From the NCBI GenBank assembly GCA_046331095.1, contig JAXLRM010000005.1:62001-126000 (forward strand): a DNA stretch of 64,000 nucleotides, in the 5' to 3' direction. The position numbers and the translations under genes are program-made. The stretch's first letter is position 1. Every line of letters starts with the position of its first letter. Below are positions 36,280-45,245 of this stretch, piece after piece. The DNA is from JAIBAC01 sp046331095 (GTDB lineage: Bacteria; Actinomycetota; Acidimicrobiia; UBA2766). The notes beneath the pieces were generated by a model, which was given only the letters and a program-made list of their open reading frames with translations, searched no databases and was not told the origin of the DNA.

Positions 36280-36526
36280 CCCTCCAAACGCGGGCAACCC
36301 GGCCCGCCAACGCCACAAACCACCCGCGTTTGGGAGGCACCCCCCTCCAAACGCGGGCAACCCGGCCCGCCAACGCCACAAACCACCCGCGTTTGGGAGG
36401 CACCCCCCTCCAAACGCGGGCAACCCGGCCCGCCAACGCCACAAACCGCCCGCGTTTGGGAGGGACCCCCCTCCAAACGCGGGCAACCCGGCCCGCCAAC
36501 GCCACAAACCGCCCGCGTTTGGAGGG
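36280..36526. repeat. REP-like palindromic array, locus C (four units)
   Basis: Four nearly identical units with a 63-bp period; CCAAACGCGGG is at 36284, 36347, 36410 and 36473 and the last partner CCCGCGTTTGG at 36512. Arms extend to CTCCAAACGCGGG here. It occupies most of the 312-bp gap between the Zn-ribbon gene and the ECF sigma gene, the only REP-like locus in tandem rather than convergent orientation. The remaining 60 bp should hold the sigma-gene promoter; no clear -35/-10 was seen. Confidence 0.9.
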
Positions 36527-36588
36527 ATCGGGAATAAGGCGGCACCATCGGGAGTTCGGCACGGAGGCAAAGTCCGCCTGGAGCGCAC

Positions 36589-37191
36589 ATGACACCTTGC
36601 GACCAACTCGTAGACGCCCCCGCCACCGAGCGGTCCGAGCGGGCGTTCGAGTGCTGGGTCCTGCCCGAGATCGACGTGCTCTACCGTGTCGCCCTGTCAC
36701 TGACGCGCAACCGCTTCGACGCCGAGGACCTCGTCCAGGAGACGCTCGCCCGTGCTCACGGGGCCCTGGACCGCTTCGACGGCCGCCACCCGCGCGCGTG
36801 GCTCCTGACCATCCTGCGCAACACCCACGTGAACACGCTGCGGCGGCGCCGGCCCGACCTCCTGCGCGACCCCGACATCGACCTCGACGACCTCACCTTC
36901 CACACGGAGACCTCCGCGCGTGCCTCCGCCGAGGTCGACCCGGCCGAGGTCTACGACGCCGCCTCCTTCGACGCCGCCGTCGAGGCCGCACTCGACGAAC
37001 TGCCGGACAACTTCCGCAGCGTCATCGGTCTCGTCGACATCGGAGGCATGAGCTACCAGGAGGCAGCCGACGCTCTCGACATCCCCGTCGGTACCGTCAT
37101 GAGCAGGCTCCACCGAGCGCGCAAACGCATGCTCAGGTCACTCGAGTCCAGCCGTGCCGGCACCGCCGCCCCGACCAGCCCCGCACTGTGA
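36589..37191 (+). CDS. ECF-family RNA polymerase sigma factor
   Basis: A 200-residue group-4 sigma factor. Region 2 is clear: LYRVALSLTRNRFDAEDLVQETLARAHGAL (about 30-60) with HPRAWLLTILRNTHVN; region 4 has LPDNFRSVIGLVDIGGMSYQEAADALDIPVGTVMSRLHRARKRM. It initiates transcription of a regulon that usually includes its own operon. The zinc anti-sigma gene overlaps or follows by 2 bp. This pair resembles oxidative-stress SigR/RsrA-type or related ZAS-controlled systems. Confidence 0.93.
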   Translation: MTPCDQLVDAPATERSERAFECWVLPEIDVLYRVALSLTRNRFDAEDLVQETLARAHGALDRFDGRHPRAWLLTILRNTHVNTLRRRRPDLLRDPDIDLDDLTFHTETSARASAEVDPAEVYDAASFDAAVEAALDELPDNFRSVIGLVDIGGMSYQEAADALDIPVGTVMSRLHRARKRMLRSLESSRAGTAAPTSPAL

Positions 37192-37193
37192 CC

Positions 37194-37469
37194 ATGTTCC
37201 GCTCACCCCGCTCCCCGGGCCCCGACGACGTCACCCCGGCGTCGTGCCGCGCCATCACCCGGATCGTCGAGTCCTACCTCGACGGCGAGTGCGACTCCGA
37301 GACGGCCCAACGCGTCGTCGCCCATCTCGAGGTCTGCACTCGCTGCGCCGACGAGACACGCTCCCTCGAGGAGATCAAGCGGACTCTGGTCACGGGTCGA
37401 TGTTGTGGGTCCGACCCGCAGGCCGTCGCCAACCTGCGCGCCTACGTCAAGCACCTGTCCCAGGGCTGA
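37194..37469 (+). CDS. zinc-binding anti-sigma factor (ZAS type)
   Basis: A 91-residue anti-sigma factor with the ZAS signature HLEVCTRCADE (His-x3-Cys-x2-Cys) preceded by a helical segment (AITRIVESYLDGECDSETAQ). It should bind the ECF sigma factor encoded just upstream and release it on a redox or other signal. An extra Cys pair (GRCCGSD) follows, unusual for the class. No transmembrane helix, so it is cytosolic. GTG at 37188 (GTGA overlap) is an alternative start. Confidence 0.88.
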   Translation: MFRSPRSPGPDDVTPASCRAITRIVESYLDGECDSETAQRVVAHLEVCTRCADETRSLEEIKRTLVTGRCCGSDPQAVANLRAYVKHLSQG

Positions 37470-37492
37470 GTACGCCGGCGCCCCGGGCCAGG

Positions 37493-39220
37493 TCAGCGTC
37501 GCCACCCGTTCGTCATCGGTAGGCGGCGGTCACGCCCGAACGCCTTGGGCGTGATGCGAACCCCCGGGGGAGCTTGGCGGCGCTTGTACTCCGCGGCGTC
37601 GATCATGCGGACCACCCGCTCGACGACATCCGCGTCCGCAAGCCCGGCGTCCACGATCTCGGCTGCGGAGCGGTCGTCCTCGACGTAAGCCTCGATGACG
37701 GGATCGAGCACGTCGTAGGGCGGCAGCGAGTCGCTGTCGAGCTGACCCGGACGCAGTTCGGCCGACGGCGGCTTCGTGAGCGTGGACTCCGGAATCAGGT
37801 CCGTGCCCGCGGTCCGGTTGCGCCAGCGGCACAGGTCGTACACGAGCGTCTTGGGGACGTCCTTGAGCACCGCGTAGCCGCCGGCCAGATCGCCGTAGAG
37901 AGTGGTGAAGCCGACGGCCATCTCGCTCTTGTTGCCCGTCGACAGGAGGATCGCGCCGAACTTGTTGGAGAACGCCATCAGCAGGGAGCCACGGATGCGC
38001 GCCTGCAGGTTCTCCTCGGCGATGCCGCTCGCGGTCCCCGCGAAGAGCGGCTCGAGCGTGTCGAGGTAGGAGTGGAACACGTCCCCGATCGGAAGCATCT
38101 CGAAGCGGATGCCGAGACGATCTGCCAGCAGACGGGCGTCTGCGACGGAGTGCTCCGAGGAGTACGGCGACGGCATCGCGATGCCCGTCACCGCCTCGGC
38201 TCCGATGGCGTCGACCGCGACCGCCGCGGTCAGAGCCGAGTCGATGCCGCCCGAGAGCCCGACCACGGCACCGCTGAACCCGTTCTTGTCGAGGTAGTCG
38301 TGCACGCCCGTGCACAGTGCCCGGTAGACCTCCTCGCACTCGTCGAGGTCGGCGACCACCGTGGCGGCCCGGACCGGCGGCAACGGAACCATCCGTGAGG
38401 GCGCCACCGGGACGAGGTCGACGACGGGCAGCTCGAGCGGCTCCCACGCACGCGCGCGTGTGTCGGCGAGGCGGTGCCGGAACACCTCGCTGCAGTCGAC
38501 GTCCCACACCGCGAAGCCCGCCTCGAAGCGCGCCAGCTCGGCGCTGACCTCGCCGTCGATGGCGAAGAGCGCCGAACCGCCGTCGAAGACGAGCTCGTCC
38601 TGGCCACCCACGAGGTTCACGAACACGAGCGGCAGGCCGACATCCGACGCCCGCGTGGCCAGCATCCCGCGGCGGCGTCGGTGCTTCCCGATCTGGTAAG
38701 GCGACGCGTTCACGTTGATCGCGAGCTGCGCACCGGCGCGGGCCTGATCCAACAACGGCCCCGTCGGCATCCACACGTCCTCGCAGATCGTCACGCCGAA
38801 GGTGACACCGTGGAGATGGAAGAGCGGGCCGGGGTCGCGGCTCGCTGCGAAGTACCTCTTCTCGTCGAAGACGCCGTAGTTCGGCAGGAACTCCTTGCAG
38901 TAGACCCCGGCGACGGACCCGCCGGCGGTGACCGCGGCAGCGTTGTAGAGGTCGAGGCGGTGCACGACGGTGCCCACGACCATGACGACCTCGGGCACCG
39001 CGGCTGCAAGGTCCTCGAGCGCACGTTCCGCGTCGGCGACGAACGACGGCTTGTGGAGCAGGTCCTCGGGCGGGTAGCCGGTGAGGGCAAGCTCGGGGAA
39101 ACACACCAGGTCACAACCGGCCGCACGCCCCGCCCGGGCTGTCTCCACCAACATGGCGGCGTTACCATCGAGGTCGCCGACGGTGGTGTTCACCTGAGCG
39201 GCGCCGATCCTGAGTCGCAC
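37493..39220 (-). CDS. nadE: glutamine-dependent NAD+ synthetase
   Basis: A 575-residue two-domain enzyme making NAD+ from nicotinic acid adenine dinucleotide, with glutamine as nitrogen source. The N-terminal nitrilase-like glutaminase has the Glu in CFPELALTGYPPEDLL, the Lys in KEFLPNYGVFDE and the Cys in ICEDVWMP. The C-terminal synthetase has GLSGGIDSALTAAVA, LSTGNKSEMAVGFTTLYGD and the late EYKRRQAPPG. GTG at 39220 puts RLRIGAAQVNTTVGDL at the start; an ATG at 39241 is also in frame and would overlap the divergent glnE ATG. Confidence 0.94.
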   Translation of the reverse strand: MRLRIGAAQVNTTVGDLDGNAAMLVETARAGRAAGCDLVCFPELALTGYPPEDLLHKPSFVADAERALEDLAAAVPEVVMVVGTVVHRLDLYNAAAVTAGGSVAGVYCKEFLPNYGVFDEKRYFAASRDPGPLFHLHGVTFGVTICEDVWMPTGPLLDQARAGAQLAINVNASPYQIGKHRRRRGMLATRASDVGLPLVFVNLVGGQDELVFDGGSALFAIDGEVSAELARFEAGFAVWDVDCSEVFRHRLADTRARAWEPLELPVVDLVPVAPSRMVPLPPVRAATVVADLDECEEVYRALCTGVHDYLDKNGFSGAVVGLSGGIDSALTAAVAVDAIGAEAVTGIAMPSPYSSEHSVADARLLADRLGIRFEMLPIGDVFHSYLDTLEPLFAGTASGIAEENLQARIRGSLLMAFSNKFGAILLSTGNKSEMAVGFTTLYGDLAGGYAVLKDVPKTLVYDLCRWRNRTAGTDLIPESTLTKPPSAELRPGQLDSDSLPPYDVLDPVIEAYVEDDRSAAEIVDAGLADADVVERVVRMIDAAEYKRRQAPPGVRITPKAFGRDRRLPMTNGWRR

Positions 39221-39239
39221 GAGTGCCAGGCTATCCGAC

Positions 39240-42095
39240 ATGGTGGAGCGGACCGACACGGCCGGCGCGCTCACGCGTGCGCTGACGGGCGCTCCTGCCG
39301 ACGCGGTCCTCGATGCGATCGCCGCTTCCGCAGATCCCGTGCCGGTGGGTGCGGAGTTGCTCGCCCTCGTCGAAGCCCAGCCCGCGGTGACCCGCGACGT
39401 CCTCACCACCGAAGCAGGGCGCGTGAACCTCGTCCGGCTCGCGGGTGCGTCGCGCTCGATCGTGCGCTGGCTGCGCACCCACCCCAGCGACCTGCACGAC
39501 CTCGCGGGTGAGCTCGTGCTCGCGCCGCTGCCGGGACGTGGCGAGATGGTTTCACGGGCGCTGGCTGCCGTGTCAGGCGGCGGCGACCCGGAGGCGGCGC
39601 TGCGCACCTTCCGGCACTCGTGGTACCTGCGGGTCGCCCTGCGCGACCTGAGCGGGATCGCGACGCTGGCCGAGACCGGCGCGTCGCTGTCGGACCTCGC
39701 CGACGCGTGCCTGGAGGCGGCCCTCCACATCGCCACGGACGGAGACCCCACGGGCCTGTGCGTCGTCGCGATGGGCAAGCACGGAGGCCGGGAGCTCAAC
39801 TACTCCAGCGACGTCGACGTCCTCTTCGTCGCCGCCGACGGCGACGATCCGACCCCTGCCTGCCGGCGCCTCCTCTCGATCATGGCGGCCCCGAGCAGCG
39901 AGGGGATCGTGTGGCGCACCGACGCCGACCTCCGCCCCGAGGGACGGGCCGGCAAGCTCGTGCGCTCCGTGGCGGGCTACGTCTCGTACTGGGCACGCTG
40001 GGCCGACACGTGGGAGTTCCAGGCCTTGATCAAGGCGCGGCCGTGCGCCGGCAGCGCCGCGGTCGGACGCGAGTTCGAGACCGAGGCAGACCGCTACGTG
40101 TGGCCCGAGACACTGCGCCCCGACGCCCTCGACGAGCTGCGCGCGATGAAGGCCCGCGCCGAGGCCCAAGTGGCCCGTTCCGGGGGCGCCGACCGCCAGG
40201 TCAAGCTCGGTCCGGGGGGCATCCGCGACGTCGAGTTCGCCGTGCAGCTCCTCCAGCTCGTGCACGGCCGCCACGACCGCTCGATCCGATCGGCGAACAC
40301 GATCGAGGCGCTGGGCCAGCTCGCGAACGCCGGGTACATCGCGGCGCTCGACGCCGACGTCCTCACGAACAGCTACGTCAAGCTCCGCACCGTCGAGCAC
40401 AGGCTCCAGCTCCTCGACGAGAAGCAAGTGCACTCGCTGCCGGTAGGCGACGCCGCCTTGGAGCGCCTGGCGCGGGTGCTGGACTACCGCCCCACGTCCG
40501 ACTCGTCGGCGTCGGCGCAGTTCCTCGACGACTTCAGGCTCGACCTCGCCACGGTGCGCAGCGTCCACGAACGCCTCTTCTACCGCCCCCTCCTCGAAGC
40601 CTTCGCGGGCCAGGGCGACACCTCGATCTCGCCCGACGCCGCCGAGGAGCGACTGCGCGCGTTCGGCTTCGCCGACTCCAAGGCCACACGACGCGCCCTG
40701 ACCTCGCTCACGTCGGGCATGTCGCGCCAGTCGCGGCTCATGGAGGCGACGCTGCCACTCGTGCTCGGCTGGCTCACCGACGCGCCGAACCCCGACCTCG
40801 GTCTGTTGATGCTGGAGCGCCTCGCGGAAGGGCCGCACCGGGCCGAGGCGCTGACCGCTGTCTTCCGCGAGTCGCCCTTGGCGGCCCAGCGCCTCTGCAG
40901 CGTCATCGGGACCTCGCGTCCACTGGGAGAGGCCGTCGAGCGCTTCCCCGAGCTGATCCGCATGCTCGAACAGGACGACCTCCTCGCCGACCCTCGCAGC
41001 GAGGACGAGCTCTTGGAGGGGGCCGCGCGTCAGATGGCGTGGCGTCGTGGCGAGGCGGGCCGTTCACGGGCGATCCGCCGCTTCGTCCAGCGCGAGCGGG
41101 CACGCACCGGTATCCGCGAGTTGCTCGGCCTCGTCGACCACGAAGGCGTGGGCGAGGAGTTGACGCGCCTCGCGACCGCCTGCCTGCAGGCGGCCCTCGA
41201 CGACAGCGGCGTGGCCGGCCCGCTCCCGCGGGTCGCCCTCGTGGGCATGGGACGACTCGGTGGGCGCGAGCTCTCCTACGGGTCGGATCTCGACCTCGTC
41301 GTCGTGCACGAGGGCGGGTCGGCGGAGTTCGTGCGGGCAGAGGCGGTCGTACAAGCGCTCGTGCAGGCGGTGGGCACACCGACGGTGGACGGCGTCGCCT
41401 TCGAGGTCGACCTCGACCTGCGCCCGGAGGGCCGCGCGGGGGTGCTCTCGCGCACCGTGGACGGCTACCGCCAGTACTGGGGACGGTGGGCGCAGACCTG
41501 GGAGTTCCAGTCGTTGCTGCGTGCGCGTCCGGTTGCCGGCGACGCCGAACTCGGCGCGGAGTTCTGCGAAGCCGCCGCCGAAGTCGTCTATCGCGACCCG
41601 GTGCCGGCGTCGTGGCGCACCGATGTCCGCCGCATGAAGGCACGCATCGAGAAGGAGCGCCTGCCCAAGGGCGCCGACGCAGGGCTCAACCTCAAGGTCG
41701 GGCGCGGCGGACTCGTGGACGTCGAGTTCGCGGTGCAACTCCTGCAGCTGGAGCACGGCGCCGCCGAGTCAGGCGTGCGGACACCGTCCACCAGGGAAGG
41801 CATCGCCCGCCTCGGCCACTTCGGCTTGCTCGACCCCGACGCCACCGCGCGCCTCGACGACGCGTACCGCTTCGCGTCCCGGCTCCGCGATCGCCTGTGG
41901 CTGACAGCGGCACGATCCACCGACGCCCTACCGACCAACCACGTGGAACTCGGCCGGCTCGCGCTCTCGCTCGGCTACGCCCGCAACCCCGCACCCACGT
42001 TGCGCGAGGACTGGCGCCGGCTCGCGCGCCGCGCCCATGCCGTCTCCGACGCGATCCTCTACCCCGAGGACCACCCCCAAACGCGGGCAACCTGA
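39240..42095 (+). CDS. glnE: glutamine synthetase adenylyltransferase/deadenylylase
   Basis: A 951-residue enzyme with two nucleotidyltransferase domains that adenylylate and deadenylylate glutamine synthetase I according to nitrogen status. Catalytic motifs are GGRELNYSSDVDVLFV (about 180) and GGRELSYGSDLDLVVV (about 675), each followed by a paired helical region (VKLGPGGIRDVEFAVQLLQL and LKVGRGGLVDVEFAVQLLQL). Length is typical. The C-terminal HPQTRAT and the stop lie inside a REP-like repeat. Its substrate GSI is not in the window; GSII nearby is of a type usually not regulated by adenylylation. Confidence 0.95.
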   Translation: MVERTDTAGALTRALTGAPADAVLDAIAASADPVPVGAELLALVEAQPAVTRDVLTTEAGRVNLVRLAGASRSIVRWLRTHPSDLHDLAGELVLAPLPGRGEMVSRALAAVSGGGDPEAALRTFRHSWYLRVALRDLSGIATLAETGASLSDLADACLEAALHIATDGDPTGLCVVAMGKHGGRELNYSSDVDVLFVAADGDDPTPACRRLLSIMAAPSSEGIVWRTDADLRPEGRAGKLVRSVAGYVSYWARWADTWEFQALIKARPCAGSAAVGREFETEADRYVWPETLRPDALDELRAMKARAEAQVARSGGADRQVKLGPGGIRDVEFAVQLLQLVHGRHDRSIRSANTIEALGQLANAGYIAALDADVLTNSYVKLRTVEHRLQLLDEKQVHSLPVGDAALERLARVLDYRPTSDSSASAQFLDDFRLDLATVRSVHERLFYRPLLEAFAGQGDTSISPDAAEERLRAFGFADSKATRRALTSLTSGMSRQSRLMEATLPLVLGWLTDAPNPDLGLLMLERLAEGPHRAEALTAVFRESPLAAQRLCSVIGTSRPLGEAVERFPELIRMLEQDDLLADPRSEDELLEGAARQMAWRRGEAGRSRAIRRFVQRERARTGIRELLGLVDHEGVGEELTRLATACLQAALDDSGVAGPLPRVALVGMGRLGGRELSYGSDLDLVVVHEGGSAEFVRAEAVVQALVQAVGTPTVDGVAFEVDLDLRPEGRAGVLSRTVDGYRQYWGRWAQTWEFQSLLRARPVAGDAELGAEFCEAAAEVVYRDPVPASWRTDVRRMKARIEKERLPKGADAGLNLKVGRGGLVDVEFAVQLLQLEHGAAESGVRTPSTREGIARLGHFGLLDPDATARLDDAYRFASRLRDRLWLTAARSTDALPTNHVELGRLALSLGYARNPAPTLREDWRRLARRAHAVSDAILYPEDHPQTRAT

Positions 42096-42217
42096 CCCGC
42101 CAGCGTCACGAACCACCCGCGTTTGGGATGGACCACCCCCCCAAACGCGGGCAACCTGACCCGCCAGCGTCACGAACCACCCGCGTTTGGGATGGACCAC
42201 CCCCCGATCGCGGGCGG
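42073..42217. repeat. REP-like palindromic array, locus D
   Basis: Two full units with a 64-bp period, CCAAACGCGGG at 42077 and 42141 with partners at 42116 and 42180, plus a degraded third (CCGATCGCGGG at about 42204). It joins the convergent glnE and CBS genes: the glnE stop is inside unit 1 and the CBS stop is at the array's other edge. Confidence 0.9.
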
Positions 42218-42682
42218 TCAACCGGCGGCGATTGCGCGCACGAGGTCGCCGCGGGTGACGATGCCGACGAGCTCGCCGTCCTCGACGATCGGGAGCCGGC
42301 CGACACCGTGGTCGAGCATGAAGGTGGCGACGTCCTCGAGCCTGGTGTCGGGCGGAACCGTCGGAGGGTCCTTGCGCATCGCGTCGGCGACGGTCGCCGC
42401 CACGGCCTTGCGGAAGCGGTCCTCGAAGCGGTGCAGGCCCGAGGGCAGCTCGATGTAGGCGCCGAGGAACTCGATGTAGCTGCGTTGGGGCAGGTCGGCG
42501 TCCTCGACGATCACGTCGCCCTCCTCGATCAACCCGACGAGGTTGCCTCCGGCGTCGACGACGGGTAGCCCGCCCACGTTGTGCTCGGCCATCGCCTTGG
42601 CGGCGTCGAGCACGCCTGCGTCGGGGCCGATCGTGACGAGCTCGGTCGCCATCACGTCCGATACGGGCAGGTCCCTGGGCAC
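42218..42682 (-). CDS. tandem CBS-domain protein
   Basis: A 154-residue protein consisting of two CBS motifs (VSDVMATELVTIGPDAGVLDAAKAMAE... and VADAMRKDPPTVPPDTRLEDVATFML), forming one Bateman module that typically senses adenine nucleotides or other ligands. Each ends with a D-x-V-G-L/I-V-T strand pattern (NLVGLIEEGD, ELVGIVTRGD). A GGAGG six bp before GTG 42682 fixes the start. Between glnE and a LuxR-type response regulator; partner unknown. Confidence 0.87.
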   Translation of the reverse strand: MPRDLPVSDVMATELVTIGPDAGVLDAAKAMAEHNVGGLPVVDAGGNLVGLIEEGDVIVEDADLPQRSYIEFLGAYIELPSGLHRFEDRFRKAVAATVADAMRKDPPTVPPDTRLEDVATFMLDHGVGRLPIVEDGELVGIVTRGDLVRAIAAG

Positions 42683-42794
42683 TTGGCGCCTCCATGCAGG
42701 GTGGGCTTCCTGGGTCGGCGACAAGTATGGCGCTCAATCGCGACCGCCCGCGATCCGAGACATCGGGTACGCCCCGAACCGCGAGCAGGACCCG

Positions 42795-43559
42795 ATGACC
42801 AAGATCACCGACGCACGCCGCCGTGTCCTCGTCGTCAGCGCCGACGCTGATACCGCAGCGGGGGTCCGCGAGGCGCTGCAGGCATCCGGGGAGTTCGTGT
42901 GGTGCGGGTGGGCGACCGACATGACCGCAGTCCGCCGCCTCGCCCGCGAGAGCGAGCCCGACCTCGTGGTCACCGACGTCGTCGTACCCGGCCCGGGAGG
43001 TTCGGCTGTCGTCTCCACCCTCGCGGCGTCTCTGCCGGGGACACCCCTCGTCGTGTGGACCCACACCCACGCTCCCGACCCGCTCCGGGTCGCCCTGTGT
43101 GCCGGTGTGCACGGTTACGTGGTCGTCGACGACGGGCTCGCGGCCCTCGCCGACGCGCTCGCTGCCGCGGCGACGGGCCGCCTCGGCTTCGGCGACCTCG
43201 CCCTCGAGCTCATGGCGGAGTGCCTCGGACGGCCCCCCTCGGTGACCGCCCCGGCTCCCCACACGGCCAGGGTGATCGTAGAGACGGCCTCGCTGCACGC
43301 GACGGCGGCCCTCACCGACTCCGACACGCCCCTCGACGCCGGTGACGTGGTCGAGGAACTCACCCACCGGGAACTGCAGGTCATGTCCGGACTCGGCCGG
43401 GGACTCGACAACCGCACGATCGGCAGCCAGCTCGGCATAAGCGTCGCAACCGTCACCGGCTACGTGAAGAGGATCCGCGAGAAGCTCGGCGTCCGCTCCC
43501 GGGGGGAGCTGATCGCCATGTCGGCCCGCTTGGGCGAGGATTCGGCCGCAGCGTCGTGA
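42795..43559 (+). CDS. NarL/LuxR-type response regulator with degenerate receiver
   Basis: A 254-residue regulator. The receiver (about 8-130) keeps a phosphoacceptor-position Asp61 (LVVTDVVVPGPGG) but the acidic patch is DAD and the conserved signalling Lys is replaced (HGYVVVDDG), so phosphorylation signalling may be altered. A loop of unrelated sequence follows, then a LuxR helix-turn-helix (LTHRELQVMSGLGRGLDNRTIGSQLGISVATVTGYVKRIREKLG split across the C-terminus). No sensor kinase is adjacent. The ATG at 42795 fits the receiver start; the frame is open upstream. Confidence 0.88.
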   Translation: MTKITDARRRVLVVSADADTAAGVREALQASGEFVWCGWATDMTAVRRLARESEPDLVVTDVVVPGPGGSAVVSTLAASLPGTPLVVWTHTHAPDPLRVALCAGVHGYVVVDDGLAALADALAAAATGRLGFGDLALELMAECLGRPPSVTAPAPHTARVIVETASLHATAALTDSDTPLDAGDVVEELTHRELQVMSGLGRGLDNRTIGSQLGISVATVTGYVKRIREKLGVRSRGELIAMSARLGEDSAAAS

Positions 43560-43589
43560 ACGGCCCTGCTCTCGCTGCGTCTCCGTTGC

Positions 43590-44954
43590 TCAGCGCAAGT
43601 TGCCCAGGGCCTTCTCGATGCCCTCGGCGAACACTGCGAGGTCGGCGGTGGTGTCCCAGTCGCCGCTGAGGCCGAAGTTGAGCTGACCGTCGTAGCTCAG
43701 CACAGCTACAGCCACAGAGATCTTGCCGAGGAGCCCCACGTAGGGGTACGCCTCGCGCATCCGCGCCCCGAGGCAGTAGAGCGGGAACTGCGGCCCCGGC
43801 ACGTTGGTGACGACGAGGTTGATGAAGCGCTGTGCCGCTGCGCCCCTCGCGGCGAGGTTGAGGAAGAACATCGGCAGGTAGTCGAACGAGCGCATCAACG
43901 AGTCGGCGCCCTCGGCCTGGTGGGACTCCTTGAGGGTCTCGGTCTGGGTGTGGATCGACGCGAGCGCCGCCTCGGGGTCGGGCTCGCCCACGGGGAGGGT
44001 GACGAGCATCATCGAGACCTGGTTGCCGTAGGTGCCGCGGTCCTGCTCGGACCGCACCGAGACCGGCACCATCACGTTCATGCCGACGTCGTCGACCACG
44101 TCGCCGCGCTCGACCATGTAGTGGCGCAGGCCTCCCGAGACCATCGCGAGGACGACGTCGTTGACGGTGACACCGTGGTGGGACTTGATCGCCTTGACCT
44201 CGGCCAGGGGAAGGCTCACCGTCTCGAACCTGCGGTGACCGCCGATGTCACGCCACAGCGAGTTCTCCTGCGCCGCCTGCATCGAACCGCCCAGGCGCAA
44301 CAGGCCGCCGAGCCGGCGGCGGGTCTCAGCGACCGCGTCGCGGGGGGCGCGAGCCGCGGCGCGCACGCTGCGGACCATCTCCGCCGGCTGGGTGAGCCGC
44401 TCGACGACGCTGTCAACGAGGAGGCGTTGTTTCGTGGGCGCCGGTCCGGCCTCGAAGGGCGCCGTCTCGGGCGGGCCGGCGTCGGGGGTCAGATCGAAGA
44501 GCACGAGCGCGAGGTCGACGCCGCTTATGCCGTCGACCATCGCGTGGTGGACCTTGTAGATGATCGCCTTGTCGCCGCCCGGTTGGTCGACGAGCCACAC
44601 CTCCCACAAGGGCCGTTGGCGGTCGAGCGCGATGCTCATGACGCGGCCGAAGTGGGCGAGCAGTTCGCGGCGCCCGCCGGGATGGGGGAGGCCGCTGTGG
44701 CGGACGTGGTAGCGGATGTCGAAGTGGGCGTCGTCGACCCAGACGGGCCGCCCCTGGCCGTAGGGGACCCACATGAGCTTGCGCCGCAGCCGCGGGGCGA
44801 CGGCGAGCTTGGCGTCGATCATGTCGCACAGGTCCTCGTAGGAGAACTCGGGCGCCTCGAGCAGGGTGAGCGCGCCGACGTGCATCTGCGCGGTCGGCGA
44901 CTCGGCGTAGAGGAACGAAACGTCCTGGGGCGACAACCGCTCGTAGAACACCAT
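43590..44954 (-). CDS. wax ester synthase/diacylglycerol acyltransferase (copy 1)
   Basis: A 454-residue WS/DGAT enzyme transferring acyl-CoA to an alcohol or diacylglycerol, giving storage lipid. The active-site HHxxxDG is HHAMVDG at 136-142; PYGQGRPVWVDDAHFDIRYH and NVPGPQFPLYCLGARM are other conserved parts. An AGGGG precedes the ATG. It lies 291 bp downstream of a paralogue (copy 2) with the same gene order on the minus strand, so a tandem duplication is likely. Substrate preference is unknown. Confidence 0.93.
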   Translation of the reverse strand: MVFYERLSPQDVSFLYAESPTAQMHVGALTLLEAPEFSYEDLCDMIDAKLAVAPRLRRKLMWVPYGQGRPVWVDDAHFDIRYHVRHSGLPHPGGRRELLAHFGRVMSIALDRQRPLWEVWLVDQPGGDKAIIYKVHHAMVDGISGVDLALVLFDLTPDAGPPETAPFEAGPAPTKQRLLVDSVVERLTQPAEMVRSVRAAARAPRDAVAETRRRLGGLLRLGGSMQAAQENSLWRDIGGHRRFETVSLPLAEVKAIKSHHGVTVNDVVLAMVSGGLRHYMVERGDVVDDVGMNVMVPVSVRSEQDRGTYGNQVSMMLVTLPVGEPDPEAALASIHTQTETLKESHQAEGADSLMRSFDYLPMFFLNLAARGAAAQRFINLVVTNVPGPQFPLYCLGARMREAYPYVGLLGKISVAVAVLSYDGQLNFGLSGDWDTTADLAVFAEGIEKALGNLR

Positions 44955-45054
44955 CGAAGTACCCCTTCGCATCTCCGCGCTCGCGAGGCCATTCTGGCGC
45001 GTCGGGCCGACCACGCAACCCCCGACGCGGGTATCTCCCTCGTGCGAACGGAGC

Positions 45055-45083
45055 GAGGCCCCGCCGTCGGACAGCGGGGCCTC
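45055..45083. terminator. GC-rich hairpin between the two WS/DGAT genes
   Basis: GAGGCCCCGC (45055-45064) and GCGGGGCCTC (45074-45083) form a perfect 10-bp stem with a 9-base loop in the 291-bp gap. It would follow the copy 2 stop on the minus strand as a terminator or attenuator before copy 1. The rest of the gap shows nothing else recognisable. Confidence 0.5.
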
Positions 45084-45245
45084 GACCACGGCCAGGGTCG
45101 CGATCAGACCCCGGCGACTTGGAGAGGACCGGCGGGTGGGGACCGAACCCTCTCCGTGGGTGATGTGGGTGGGTGCTTCAAGGCTAAACCGATTCGGGCG
45201 AATTGGGAACCGGCCGCCACCTGGCATTCCAGGCTCAGGGCAGCC

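Noticed and set aside
36280..36526. Possible CRISPR array (four regular repeats)
   Set aside because: The whole 63-bp unit, including the putative spacers, is conserved between copies; there are no variable spacers and no cas genes. It fits a REP-like palindromic array.
39241..39799. N-terminal extension of nadE up to 39799
   Set aside because: The extra residues lie antisense to glnE and have no family similarity; the nitrilase fold begins at 39220.
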